Source: Sphingobacteriales bacterium 44-61
Lineage (GTDB): Bacteria > Bacteroidota > Bacteroidia > Chitinophagales > Chitinophagaceae
Length of the DNA stretch: 64,000 nt
NCBI GenBank assembly: GCA_001898405.1
Contig: MKTW01000012.1
Location: forward strand, 62,001-126,000
Direction: 5' to 3'
In this document: positions 1 to 8,575 of the stretch, in pieces
Numbering within the stretch: position 1 is the first letter of the stretch
Layout: every line of letters begins with the position of its first letter
Program-made: the position numbers and the translations under genes
Notes under the pieces: model-generated
The model's database searches: none
What the model was told of the DNA's origin: nothing
The model's input: the letters and a program-made list of their open reading frames with translations, nothing else

Positions 1-191
1 TCAGTTTTGGGCCGGAAAAGCCTAATGAGTTTCAGCAATTGCATAGCCTGAAAGTTAACGACAAAATAATAATAAGAAGCCATAATGTATCGTACGCGCC
101 CAAGTATTCATATCCTATAGTATCGGGCGACTATGTAGAACGAGATAGTAAAATAATTTATAAACGTCCCCCTAGCAAAGACGGTTGCTGA
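1..191 (+). CDS. 3' end of an unidentified protein (partial, cut by window edge)
   Basis: The third plus-strand frame is open from base 3 to a TGA at 189-191 and encodes the last 62 residues of a protein that starts outside the window. The tail is rich in Lys, Tyr, Ser and Ile and ends in a short basic stretch with a terminal Cys. No family motif is recognisable in so short a piece. The other two forward frames are blocked by stops early on, and the gene ends just before a hairpin that separates it from a convergent gene, which supports it being real. Function unknown. Confidence 0.5.
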   Translation, partial: SFGPEKPNEFQQLHSLKVNDKIIIRSHNVSYAPKYSYPIVSGDYVERDSKIIYKRPPSKDGC

Positions 192-221
192 GTAAATAAA
201 TTATTGAAATACTTTGGGCGG

Positions 222-265
222 GCTTCGTACGTTTTCGCCAAAGCTTCAGCGTAGGCGTACGGAGC
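222..265. terminator. Hairpin between convergent genes, possible bidirectional terminator or dispersed repeat
   Basis: The arms GCTTCGTACG (222-231) and CGTACGGAGC (256-265) pair over 10 bp with one G-T wobble. The loop contains AAGCTT and further short self-complementary parts. The element fills the 90-bp gap between the partial plus-strand gene ending at 191 and the minus-strand GH30 gene ending at 282, where a shared terminator is expected. No clear T-run follows the stem. The compact palindrome could instead belong to a family of dispersed extragenic repeats, but I see no second copy in the window. Confidence 0.4.
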
Positions 266-281
266 AGCCGTGTCGGTGATC

Positions 282-1916
282 TTATTTCAGGCACCCCACT
301 ATTGTAACAACCGATCTGGGCTCAATTGTTAACGTATGACTGCGCTTGTTGCTTTTCGATAAACTTTCTTTGCTGGAAGTAGTATATATCTCAAAACCCT
401 GCGAATCGGGAAATGTAAATTCCTGAGCGGGCAATTGCAATGTCCGTTCAGTCTCTGCGTAATTAATAGCAACGATTACCAGTTTATTTTTATCATCCTT
501 GTAAGCAGATACCAGGAAATTGCTGTCAGCCACGGCCGTTTGGGTTGGCAAGGTATAGCTGGCTTCAATTCTTTTCATCCCAGGGCGAATAAAGCGGGAA
601 AAATTTCCCAATGCCCAAAGTGTTTTAGATGCACGAAAAAAGCCGTCTTCGTGCAGCCGGTCCCTGTTCAATAATATCCTGCCAGAATCATCAACACCCC
701 GGTCCAGGTAAATTAGCCCATCCTTGAAATCAGCATCAGTTAGTGCTGTCCAAAATTGCCAGGAAGCTGCATTGGCTTCCACCAGGTCCGCGTGTATCAC
801 TCTTGCATAATACAATGCCGTGTTGATGCCCGTGTCGCGCTTTCGCCCGGCATGGATGCCATGATCATTGATACCGTGTTCCAAAATACAGAACTCCGTT
901 TGCCAGAACGATGGTGCTGCAGGAGTAGCAGACAAATGTTCAGCAAGGCGCTTTCTCACACTGATCAGTTTATCGAACGGCCAGGTGGTAAAGTAACTAT
1001 GTCCTGAAATCACTTTTTCTACCTGGGGAATGTCTCTGATCGAAACAGGGCTTCCCTGTGCCCAGAAAGCAGCGAGCTGATTTTCTGCTTTACCTTTTCC
1101 CTGGTACAGGTGTTGTAATTGCCCCGCTTCACCTACAACAATCCGGGTAGATAAATGCTGTGCAACGAGTTCTTTGGACAGCTCCCTGGTAAGCTCATAA
1201 ATTTCCTGGTTACTGGCACCTGCCCCTTCCTGGGTCCCTTTACTCCAATCCCATTGGGGTTCGTTGACGGGGCTGATATAATCAAACGGGATTCCCTGCC
1301 GGTTGAAGTAAGCTAAAACATCAACCAGAAATTTTGCATAGGCTGCCATCTTCCCTGGAAGGATATTCATTTGACTGTCTTTCGGGGAAGGATATGCTTT
1401 TTGGTTGGCAGAAATATGCACTGGGGGAGCAATGGTGAAAGCAAGCATTTTTTCTACATTCCTTTTTTTTGCAGCCTGCAGGAACCACTGCTGACCCGCT
1501 TGTTTCGACCAGTCATAGGATCCATCCGCATTCTGAAAGCATTGAGCTCTTCGGTCCACATCTGCAATTCCGCTTTTCTCTTCCTGTTCGGCACTGCCTG
1601 ACCCGATATAAAATCGCCAGATGCTCAGCCCAATGCCTTTGGGCGCTCCGGCACTGGTTGCATCCTTGCTGAATAACAGATCAGCTATCGCTTCTTTTTT
1701 TGCAAGTGGCCAATTTTTACCTACATATTCACAACGCCAGGCATCACTGGCTCCAAAGCCAACTATAGTCTGATATTCTTTTTGGGGAGACAGGGATAGC
1801 CGGTATGACTCCGCCTGTGGTGATTGAGGCATCGCAAATGCCGGGCACAACAATAACAGGACAACCAACGATGCCGGATGAATTTTTTTTCGTATTGATA
1901 AAGTTGGCGTTCCCAT
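282..1916 (-). CDS. Secreted GH30-family glycosidase (endo-beta-1,6-galactanase-like)
   Basis: The 544-residue protein starts at the ATG at 1916, 4 bp after the stop of the GH2 gene. A longer in-frame start at 1994 would overlap that gene and bury the signal peptide, whose hydrophobic core is about residues 15-28. The mature part begins with a GFGASDAW-like segment typical of clan GH-A, GH30. The probable acid/base is Glu219 in SPVNEPQW and the nucleophile Glu341 in WQTEF. The C-terminal ~130 residues form the usual beta-sandwich. GH30 members closest to this pattern cleave beta-1,6-galactan, but other subfamilies act on xylan or beta-1,6-glucan, so the substrate is inferred. It is the last gene of the nine-gene PUL operon. 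Confidence 0.82.
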   Translation of the reverse strand: MGTPTLSIRKKIHPASLVVLLLLCPAFAMPQSPQAESYRLSLSPQKEYQTIVGFGASDAWRCEYVGKNWPLAKKEAIADLLFSKDATSAGAPKGIGLSIWRFYIGSGSAEQEEKSGIADVDRRAQCFQNADGSYDWSKQAGQQWFLQAAKKRNVEKMLAFTIAPPVHISANQKAYPSPKDSQMNILPGKMAAYAKFLVDVLAYFNRQGIPFDYISPVNEPQWDWSKGTQEGAGASNQEIYELTRELSKELVAQHLSTRIVVGEAGQLQHLYQGKGKAENQLAAFWAQGSPVSIRDIPQVEKVISGHSYFTTWPFDKLISVRKRLAEHLSATPAAPSFWQTEFCILEHGINDHGIHAGRKRDTGINTALYYARVIHADLVEANAASWQFWTALTDADFKDGLIYLDRGVDDSGRILLNRDRLHEDGFFRASKTLWALGNFSRFIRPGMKRIEASYTLPTQTAVADSNFLVSAYKDDKNKLVIVAINYAETERTLQLPAQEFTFPDSQGFEIYTTSSKESLSKSNKRSHTLTIEPRSVVTIVGCLK

Positions 1917-1920
1917 ATTG

Positions 1921-4677
1921 TCATTGCTTGAAAAGATCCAGAAATGCTGATTCTGTGAGTGCTTTTTGAGGCGAAAATTTATTGCCTGCCGCATATCGCA
2001 GCAAGCTATATCGCAACTGGCTGGCCGCTGGCCTGTTCTCCAGATCCGAATGAATGTCCATCGAAGAAAGGATCAGTTTGCCGTTCCCAACTTTGAACTC
2101 AAGGACTGTCGCCATTTTACGGTTTTTGTAAAAATTATCGATGATGCGAACGATCGGGATTGTAGTCGTATCGGCGTCATCAAGAACAATTGATTTTGAA
2201 CGGGCAACCAGGTCCCACCATTGCCAGTTTGAAAAACGGTCAGTTGGAAAATCACTGAGTGCAGGATGACGCGGATCGCATAATATTCCCATCGAACCCG
2301 GCTGATCGGGGAAATGCACGGGACTCCAGAACACAGTAGTATAGCGACCCGGCACGCCATTCACCTTTGCTGTGTCCGGACTCAGTACCACAGATTTTCC
2401 TTCCTTCAGCCAGGAAAGAGCTTCTGTAATGCTTGTTGTAAAACCAACCATCCTGGGATCATCTGAAAGCTTTTTCGGATACACCCATATCTTCCACTCG
2501 TTTTTATAAGGCGTGCCATTAATGGCGACAGAGACTGTAAGTTGTGTGGCTTTTGTAATTGAATGCAGCGGGAATGATAATTGTCCGAGAGCTGTTCTGT
2601 TGCCGACCTGTATAGGCGCATGATTGAAGGAAGCCTGATGCAGTAATTTGCCGGATGCATCTTCTACTTTCCAGTTGACGGTCTTGTTAATCGTGCGATC
2701 GCCGAAGTTGGCGATTTCAGCAGTTGCAGTAAAAACTTCATCACTTGTATAACTTGCTTTTGCAAATCTAAGCAAGGGAACCACTGGTCCGCAAAACTGG
2801 CGGAAATGTGTGGGATCGATCAGGCCTTTCGAATCCCAAAATGCATCGAGTAGCCCCACAAGCGCTGTTCCCTGACCAGGAAAATCGTGCAGGTCCAGCA
2901 ATTGAAAACCGCTGATGCCATCCGTTTTCAGGATGCGTTCGATCTCTTCTTTGTAAAGATTGGCTGCATGCCGGCCACTGGCCATTTTAAAACTGTCGGC
3001 CAGATCCAGCATCCCTTTTTCCCGAAGATCATTGCGGATCGTTTTGAAGTTGAGGGGGTCGAGAATACCGGTATATTTATCGATCTCCTTCATGCCGGGA
3101 TAAACTGAATATTGCCCAATTTCATGAACGATAAAAGGAACCGGTGCCTCCTTTACATTATTTGAATAATCAGTAAAGAAATCCGGTATGCGTGCATTGA
3201 ATACGCCCTGCCCGCGTACCCAGCCAAATTTGGTCCACTGGGTAACAAAAAACTCATCTTCTTTTTCGGGCCATTTACCATGATCCTTTTCAAATGTAAA
3301 ACTGGTTGTGGCATACAGTCTTCTTGGATCTTTGTTTTTCAGCGTTGTTACCAGTTGTTTCAACCATTCGAAGTCTCCCTGCAATTCATTACCCATGCTG
3401 AACAGGCAAAACGAAGGATGATTACCATAGTGACGCAGTATTTGCGCAGCCTCCGATAACAGGAAATCAAGCGTGGGTTTATCCTTGCCGAGATCCAGTA
3501 TCCACAGGGGCAATTCAATTTGCAGGTAAAAACCAAGTGAATCAGCTACGCTGAAAGCCGCTTCTGGCGGGCACCAGGAGTGAAAACGCAAATGATTCAA
3601 ACCATACTGCCGCGCTGTTGTAAAGATCTTTGTCCAGCCAGCCCTGTCCATTGGCGGATAGCCGGTCAACGGGAATATAGCACACTCGAGCGTGCCCCGG
3701 AGAAATAGCGGTCGCCCATTCAGCTTGAGCCTGGCCTTATCTCCTTCCAGGTTACGCCAACCAAAGCGGCGGGTTTGCTGATCCAGCACATTGTTTCGGT
3801 CAGCATTTTTTAGCTTTACTTCTACCTGGTACAAGCTGGGGTTAAACTCATCCCAGGGTTGGATATTTTTTACAGGCAGTAAGATAGTTGCCGTATCGTT
3901 TCCTGGTGAAGACTGATACAATTTTTCTGCGCTTGCTATTGTTTTCCCTCGCTGATCCTTCACTGTTGCCTGCAACCGGAACGCCGGTTGATCATCACTT
4001 TTACTGATCGCTGTTTTTACAGTAATGGCACCTGCTGTTTTTTCCTGGTAAACCTGCAAGTCTGTAATATACGTTGGATTCACCCCGGTTAATTCCATTC
4101 TGCCGATTACACCGTTCCAGATGATCTGCGTTCCGTCCGTATACGCATGGGCAAGTTCTTTGTAGCTTGTTTCAAACTGTTTACGGTTGTCGATGCGCAA
4201 CGTGATGCGATGCTTTCCTGGTTTGAGGTCGCCAACAATAAATTCCTGTCCTGCTACAAGGCTTGTGTTGCTTCCGATCTTCCGTCCATCTATCCATAGG
4301 TCAGTTTTCCAGATCACACGCTCCAGGTATGTTATCACCTGTTTGCCTGCAAAACCTGCTGGAACGGTAATTTCACGACTATACCATGCAGCACCTATAT
4401 ACCGGTGTTTCCGGGCGAGGCTGATCATCACCGGCTTATTCATTTGGGTAGTATCGAGCAGGGGAGTGGCCCCGATACCCGCATCATCCAGTGTTCCGGG
4501 TAATTGGATCGTTCGCCCGGAAAACTCCTGGTACCATTGATTCTTTATTCCCTCATCCAGTGAATCCAATTTTACTACCCAATTGCCGGCCAGCGAAATC
4601 GAAACCCGTTGCGAAAAACTTTTGCTGCCGGCAAATGATAGCAAAATGATAGTAAAAATGAATTGTCTACTTAGCAT
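1921..4677 (-). CDS. Secreted glycoside hydrolase family 2 enzyme (beta-galactosidase/glucuronidase type)
   Basis: The 918-residue protein has a signal peptide (cut near residue 22). A sugar-binding jelly roll follows (about 25-200), then an Ig-like domain (200-310) and a TIM barrel (315-620). The barrel carries the GH2 acid/base in SMGNEL (Asn430-Glu431) and a probable nucleophile Glu519 in VHEIGQY. The C-terminal 300 residues are beta-rich with no motif I can name. GH2 enzymes remove terminal beta-galactosyl, glucuronyl, mannosyl or arabinosyl units by a retaining mechanism; which one is not readable here. It probably trims oligosaccharides in the periplasm. It lies 20 bp after the T9SS esterase gene and 4 bp before the GH30 gene. 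Confidence 0.85.
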   Translation of the reverse strand: MLSRQFIFTIILLSFAGSKSFSQRVSISLAGNWVVKLDSLDEGIKNQWYQEFSGRTIQLPGTLDDAGIGATPLLDTTQMNKPVMISLARKHRYIGAAWYSREITVPAGFAGKQVITYLERVIWKTDLWIDGRKIGSNTSLVAGQEFIVGDLKPGKHRITLRIDNRKQFETSYKELAHAYTDGTQIIWNGVIGRMELTGVNPTYITDLQVYQEKTAGAITVKTAISKSDDQPAFRLQATVKDQRGKTIASAEKLYQSSPGNDTATILLPVKNIQPWDEFNPSLYQVEVKLKNADRNNVLDQQTRRFGWRNLEGDKARLKLNGRPLFLRGTLECAIFPLTGYPPMDRAGWTKIFTTARQYGLNHLRFHSWCPPEAAFSVADSLGFYLQIELPLWILDLGKDKPTLDFLLSEAAQILRHYGNHPSFCLFSMGNELQGDFEWLKQLVTTLKNKDPRRLYATTSFTFEKDHGKWPEKEDEFFVTQWTKFGWVRGQGVFNARIPDFFTDYSNNVKEAPVPFIVHEIGQYSVYPGMKEIDKYTGILDPLNFKTIRNDLREKGMLDLADSFKMASGRHAANLYKEEIERILKTDGISGFQLLDLHDFPGQGTALVGLLDAFWDSKGLIDPTHFRQFCGPVVPLLRFAKASYTSDEVFTATAEIANFGDRTINKTVNWKVEDASGKLLHQASFNHAPIQVGNRTALGQLSFPLHSITKATQLTVSVAINGTPYKNEWKIWVYPKKLSDDPRMVGFTTSITEALSWLKEGKSVVLSPDTAKVNGVPGRYTTVFWSPVHFPDQPGSMGILCDPRHPALSDFPTDRFSNWQWWDLVARSKSIVLDDADTTTIPIVRIIDNFYKNRKMATVLEFKVGNGKLILSSMDIHSDLENRPAASQLRYSLLRYAAGNKFSPQKALTESAFLDLFKQ

Positions 4678-4697
4678 AATCTTTTGTTGCTAACTGT

Positions 4698-7600
4698 TTA
4701 TAGTTTGATCAGTTTTTTTGTCACCAATATACCTTCTCCCCGTATAGTTAGCCAGTAAACCCCTGCAGTAAGATGTAAATGTTCGAGCGACAGTGTCGTA
4801 CGCGTACTTTCCGGGGCAAGCGGTTGCTGCAATAGCGTAGCGCCAGACATATCGCTCAATATAAGTGCCAGCGCTTTTTTTACTGGAGGGCAGTAAAGAA
4901 CAATCTGCCTGTCTATTGGGTTGGGAGCTACTTTCCATAGTAGCGACTGAGCGTTATTATCATCGAACGATCCGGCTGCCGTCATAATTTTTTGATAGCT
5001 TCTGCGAGCAAACGATTCGGCAGGAAGCGAATTGAAATCGTCAACGATAATATCATCTACCAGGAATGAATCGATTCCCGTGCTGTCTGCTTCGAACCGG
5101 AGATGAAGAGAGGTGGAAGCTGGCAGTCCATCTGCCACGCGGAAATACCATCCTTCGGTGCCAGTGCCTGTAGGCAGGCTGTTAAGCGTCAACGCTGACC
5201 AGTTGTTACCATCCGTTGAGTATTTCACTGTCAGGCCAAGACCATTGCTCAAACTATCGCTTTTGTAGATGCCGAAACCAACACCCGCATCGGAAAGTGA
5301 AGATGTATTAAGACTGTTGAGCTGCAAATAAGACGCCGTGTTTTTCAGTTTGAATGCACTTCCTCCCGATGCCTGCGTGTAACCGGTAGAAGTAACAGTG
5401 TTCTGTACAGTGGCTGTTCCTCCAAAATTCAACAACAGGTTTTTATTGTCGAACAGGCCACTGGTTTGTCTTGCGAGCAAGCCTCCTTGTGTATTGCCTG
5501 CAGTTTCATAAAAAGGCATAGTTCCCTCGCTGGCGGTTGGCCATGCATCCCACTCATTTTCGATAGAGATCCCTGTCCATCCGGGAACCTGGTTGGGTGA
5601 AAGGGTGCTGTCGAGCAGATAAAATTTCTGTGCCGATGTATTCGGCGACGGACAGGCAGCCAGGTCAAAAAAATAATTGGTATTCACAGCGCTGTCGCCG
5701 CCATTCTTTACCAGCAATTTGTGAACAGCTTGCCGGGTAAGTGGCTGGGTCTGACTGATTCCGTCCCACTTATCTCCCCAGAAGACAATATTACAGGCGG
5801 CGGGATATCGGGCGCGATGCGTGCTTACATAGTTAGTGAGTTCGCTTAATCCGAAATGGTTGAGATAAGCCATGCGGTCAGTTACAGAAAAGGTAACATC
5901 ATTTTTTTCCAGGTCATCGGCCCATGTCCGGTTAACTCCATTCACTACAACGTTGTTGTAATCGCCTGCTGTGACTGTTTCATGAGTTCCGCGCATCAGT
6001 TTGTAGATAAAAGAAAAGTGCGCACATCGTTTGCTCATCTCTTCGAAAAAAGCACCATTGTCGTCATCCACATTGCGGAAATCGGCGCCGAAACCTGCAC
6101 CCGGCACCATCAGTGTTCGCGTTTGAAAGAACGGATTGCCATTGGAGTCATTCCAGGCTGAGTTAGCATTGAATTTATCGGCGATACGTTTGGCATAATC
6201 TTTTACGTCAAACATCCTGTCGCAATTTGTTTCAATTAACGCAATACCTTTAATACGGTCGAGCACACCGGCAGAATCAGCTTTGTTGAGCACCGTCGTG
6301 AACCAATCTTTCACCGCTTCGGCTCCTGCATCTACACTGGCAAAGTTCGGGCCTCCATCACGTTCCAGCCATAGTCTTCCCCACAGGTATACATCCAGCG
6401 GAACGTTGCCGTTTTTTGCTTTCACAATGGCATCTACTATATCATTCATCGCCTTATCGAAATTGGTTTGCTGAGGCGATTTGAACCGGTCATACCGGTC
6501 TACACGGAAGACAACAGCATTAGCTTTGGTAGCCAATGCGGCCAGTACTGCAGGCTTGGTACTGCCTGCAGGTTTTGCCAGCCACCAATCGACCGTTTCC
6601 TGAAGAAACTCGTCGGCCGAATACTGGCGCCATTTCACACCCCGGATATGCAGTGAAGCGTATGCACTGCTGTCGTTCACTGCTATATCATCCAGGTACA
6701 AATAAGACGCATCGGCACTTTTGGTGAAACGTATGCTCAATGAGCCTGATTGAGGCAATCCATGCACAATGCGGTAATGCCACCGGGCGCTGTTGGTTGT
6801 ATCGGGCAAAAATGAAAAAGTTAGCGGATGCCAGTTCAACCCGTCAGTAGCATACTCGATGGCCAGGTCCGAAGCAGTACTGGAATCGAGGTCTTTGTAG
6901 ATACCGAATGATAAAGCCGGGGCTGCAATGTTGGTGGTATTGATACCGCTTACCTGGAAATAGGAGAGCTGGGTGCCCAATGAAATATTGCTGCCGCCCG
7001 ATGCATTGTTATAGCCTGAAGATGGGGATGAATGATTGACATTGGCTTTTCCGGTGAAGACAAGTTTGGAGTTGGCAAACCGGTTATCATAGCGATAAAC
7101 CTGCGCTGTAAAATTGGAATCAGCTGCCTGCATTGTTTCACGAAAACTTCCGCTATGTGCACTATGCGCTTGTAATTGCAACTGGTAACTGCCGGGTGTG
7201 GATACAGGAAAAGAATAACCATTCGTCGGCAGCAGATTTAACGATGTGAGAAAGTTATCCGCCAGCAGGTTGCAGGGAAATACCCAATTTGAAGAGTTGA
7301 AAAATCCATGCGGCTGGTCCTGAGCTACCCATAATTCAGTTGTGCCGAGATGTGCTTTCATAGACTGATACAGCATATCACCACCTCGTTTCCAGTTGTC
7401 ATCGCTGCCAAACATCATTATTGCGGATGGACTTTGGCCATGAATATAGTTGTAGGGAAGTAGCGAATAAGCGTCCGCGCGGGAAAAAGCCGGGTTGAAC
7501 AACACGAGGGCCAGAGGATTGGTAGATACAGACAGGTCATCCGTAGGGTCATTATTGTCTGCTTCATTGACGGCAGCCATAGTAGCCAAATGGCCGCCGG

Positions 7601-8510
7601 CCGAACCTCCTCCCAGAATAATCTTGCTGGTATCTATACCAAACGTAGCAGCATTCAACTTGACCCAGCGGATAGCCGACCTGGCATCGCGAACACAAAT
7701 TTCCCGTGTACCTGCAGGACCGGTTGAATCGAGATTTCTGAAGCGATAGTTGGCGGTAACCGTTACAATGCCCCGTTTCGCAAAGTACTGGCACTGGTTA
7801 TAAAGCATGCTTTTATCGCCGCCGGTCCAGCTCCCACCATGAAAAAGTATCAATGCCGGTACTAGCGGAGACAAACCCGGTCGGTCAGGAGGGAGGAAAA
7901 TATCCAGTTTGTTATTCACTGTATCTGCCGTTTTATAGATATGCGTGGTAGGTACGATATCCTCGTACAGCTTCGTTTTGGTCTTTACTGCGATATCATC
8001 GAGAAAATAAAAATTGGTCGTGGCTGCTTTCGAAAAGCGGATGCTGAGGGAACTGGTCCGTGGCAACCCGGTTACCACGCGGTAATACCATGTATCGGCA
8101 GTTCCGGTCGGCAAAAGCGGCATTGAAAGTGCGGTCCATGATCCCCCGTTAGCGGAGTATTCAATAACAAGTTCGGAACCGTTGTCGCCAGCCGCCGCTT
8201 TGCGAATACCAAAAGCAAGAGCCGGCATAGCAATACCATTGGTGTTGATGTTGTCGATACGGAAATAAACGTTTTGCTTCGACAAGTAAACATTACCGGT
8301 GCCCGAAGCATTCCAGTAACCATTCGATGTATTTGTATTACGCAAGTCAGCCGTACCTGAAAATTGAAGTATGCCGTTATTGTCGAAACCTGTATAGCTC
8401 GCGATCGCAGTTGGCGTTGTGGTGACGTTGCCAATTGTTTCGCGGAACTCCTGGCCATGGACAAATGGAATCATTGCCATTACAAGGATTGTTAGTAATG
8501 ATCGCTTCAT
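4698..8510 (-). CDS. Multidomain T9SS-secreted esterase with orphan central domain
   Basis: This is a 1270-residue protein. In order: signal peptide (1-19); beta-sandwich repeat 1 (about 25-178); alpha/beta-hydrolase esterase (190-430) with oxyanion-hole HGGSWTGG (224-231), nucleophile Ser303 in GGGSAGG, acid Asp370/371 and His401; beta-sandwich repeat 2 (450-615); an unrecognised domain (about 618-1000); repeat 3 (1005-1158); and a T9SS type A sorting domain (about 1190-1270, starting with the APNP motif and ending KKLIKL). Each sandwich repeat ends in a DDIAV or DDIIV motif and may bind carbohydrate. The esterase resembles acetyl/feruloyl de-esterifying enzymes. The protein is probably displayed on the cell surface, unlike the other PUL enzymes, which carry only a signal peptide. 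Confidence 0.85.
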   Translation of the reverse strand: MKRSLLTILVMAMIPFVHGQEFRETIGNVTTTPTAIASYTGFDNNGILQFSGTADLRNTNTSNGYWNASGTGNVYLSKQNVYFRIDNINTNGIAMPALAFGIRKAAAGDNGSELVIEYSANGGSWTALSMPLLPTGTADTWYYRVVTGLPRTSSLSIRFSKAATTNFYFLDDIAVKTKTKLYEDIVPTTHIYKTADTVNNKLDIFLPPDRPGLSPLVPALILFHGGSWTGGDKSMLYNQCQYFAKRGIVTVTANYRFRNLDSTGPAGTREICVRDARSAIRWVKLNAATFGIDTSKIILGGGSAGGHLATMAAVNEADNNDPTDDLSVSTNPLALVLFNPAFSRADAYSLLPYNYIHGQSPSAIMMFGSDDNWKRGGDMLYQSMKAHLGTTELWVAQDQPHGFFNSSNWVFPCNLLADNFLTSLNLLPTNGYSFPVSTPGSYQLQLQAHSAHSGSFRETMQAADSNFTAQVYRYDNRFANSKLVFTGKANVNHSSPSSGYNNASGGSNISLGTQLSYFQVSGINTTNIAAPALSFGIYKDLDSSTASDLAIEYATDGLNWHPLTFSFLPDTTNSARWHYRIVHGLPQSGSLSIRFTKSADASYLYLDDIAVNDSSAYASLHIRGVKWRQYSADEFLQETVDWWLAKPAGSTKPAVLAALATKANAVVFRVDRYDRFKSPQQTNFDKAMNDIVDAIVKAKNGNVPLDVYLWGRLWLERDGGPNFASVDAGAEAVKDWFTTVLNKADSAGVLDRIKGIALIETNCDRMFDVKDYAKRIADKFNANSAWNDSNGNPFFQTRTLMVPGAGFGADFRNVDDDNGAFFEEMSKRCAHFSFIYKLMRGTHETVTAGDYNNVVVNGVNRTWADDLEKNDVTFSVTDRMAYLNHFGLSELTNYVSTHRARYPAACNIVFWGDKWDGISQTQPLTRQAVHKLLVKNGGDSAVNTNYFFDLAACPSPNTSAQKFYLLDSTLSPNQVPGWTGISIENEWDAWPTASEGTMPFYETAGNTQGGLLARQTSGLFDNKNLLLNFGGTATVQNTVTSTGYTQASGGSAFKLKNTASYLQLNSLNTSSLSDAGVGFGIYKSDSLSNGLGLTVKYSTDGNNWSALTLNSLPTGTGTEGWYFRVADGLPASTSLHLRFEADSTGIDSFLVDDIIVDDFNSLPAESFARRSYQKIMTAAGSFDDNNAQSLLWKVAPNPIDRQIVLYCPPVKKALALILSDMSGATLLQQPLAPESTRTTLSLEHLHLTAGVYWLTIRGEGILVTKKLIKL

Positions 8511-8545
8511 AATAAAAGTTTTTAAAACTATTAATATTTAAAGGT

Positions 8546-8572
8546 TTCCCGGTTGACTGGTACTTCCGGGAA
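8546..8572 (-). other. Intercistronic hairpin inside the PUL operon
   Basis: TTCCCGG (8546-8552) and CCGGGAA (8566-8572) form a perfect 7-bp GC-rich stem with a 13-base loop. It lies 3 bases beyond the sulfatase stop and within the 65-bp gap before the T9SS esterase gene, the largest gap inside the operon. No T-run follows in the direction of transcription. It may protect upstream mRNA or lower readthrough into the last three genes rather than fully terminate; this is inference. Confidence 0.35.
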
Positions 8573-8575
8573 CTA

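Noticed and set aside
1917-1994. Upstream in-frame extension of the GH30 gene
   Set aside because: It would overlap the end of the GH2 gene and place about 26 polar residues before a clear signal peptide; the ATG at 1916 fits better.
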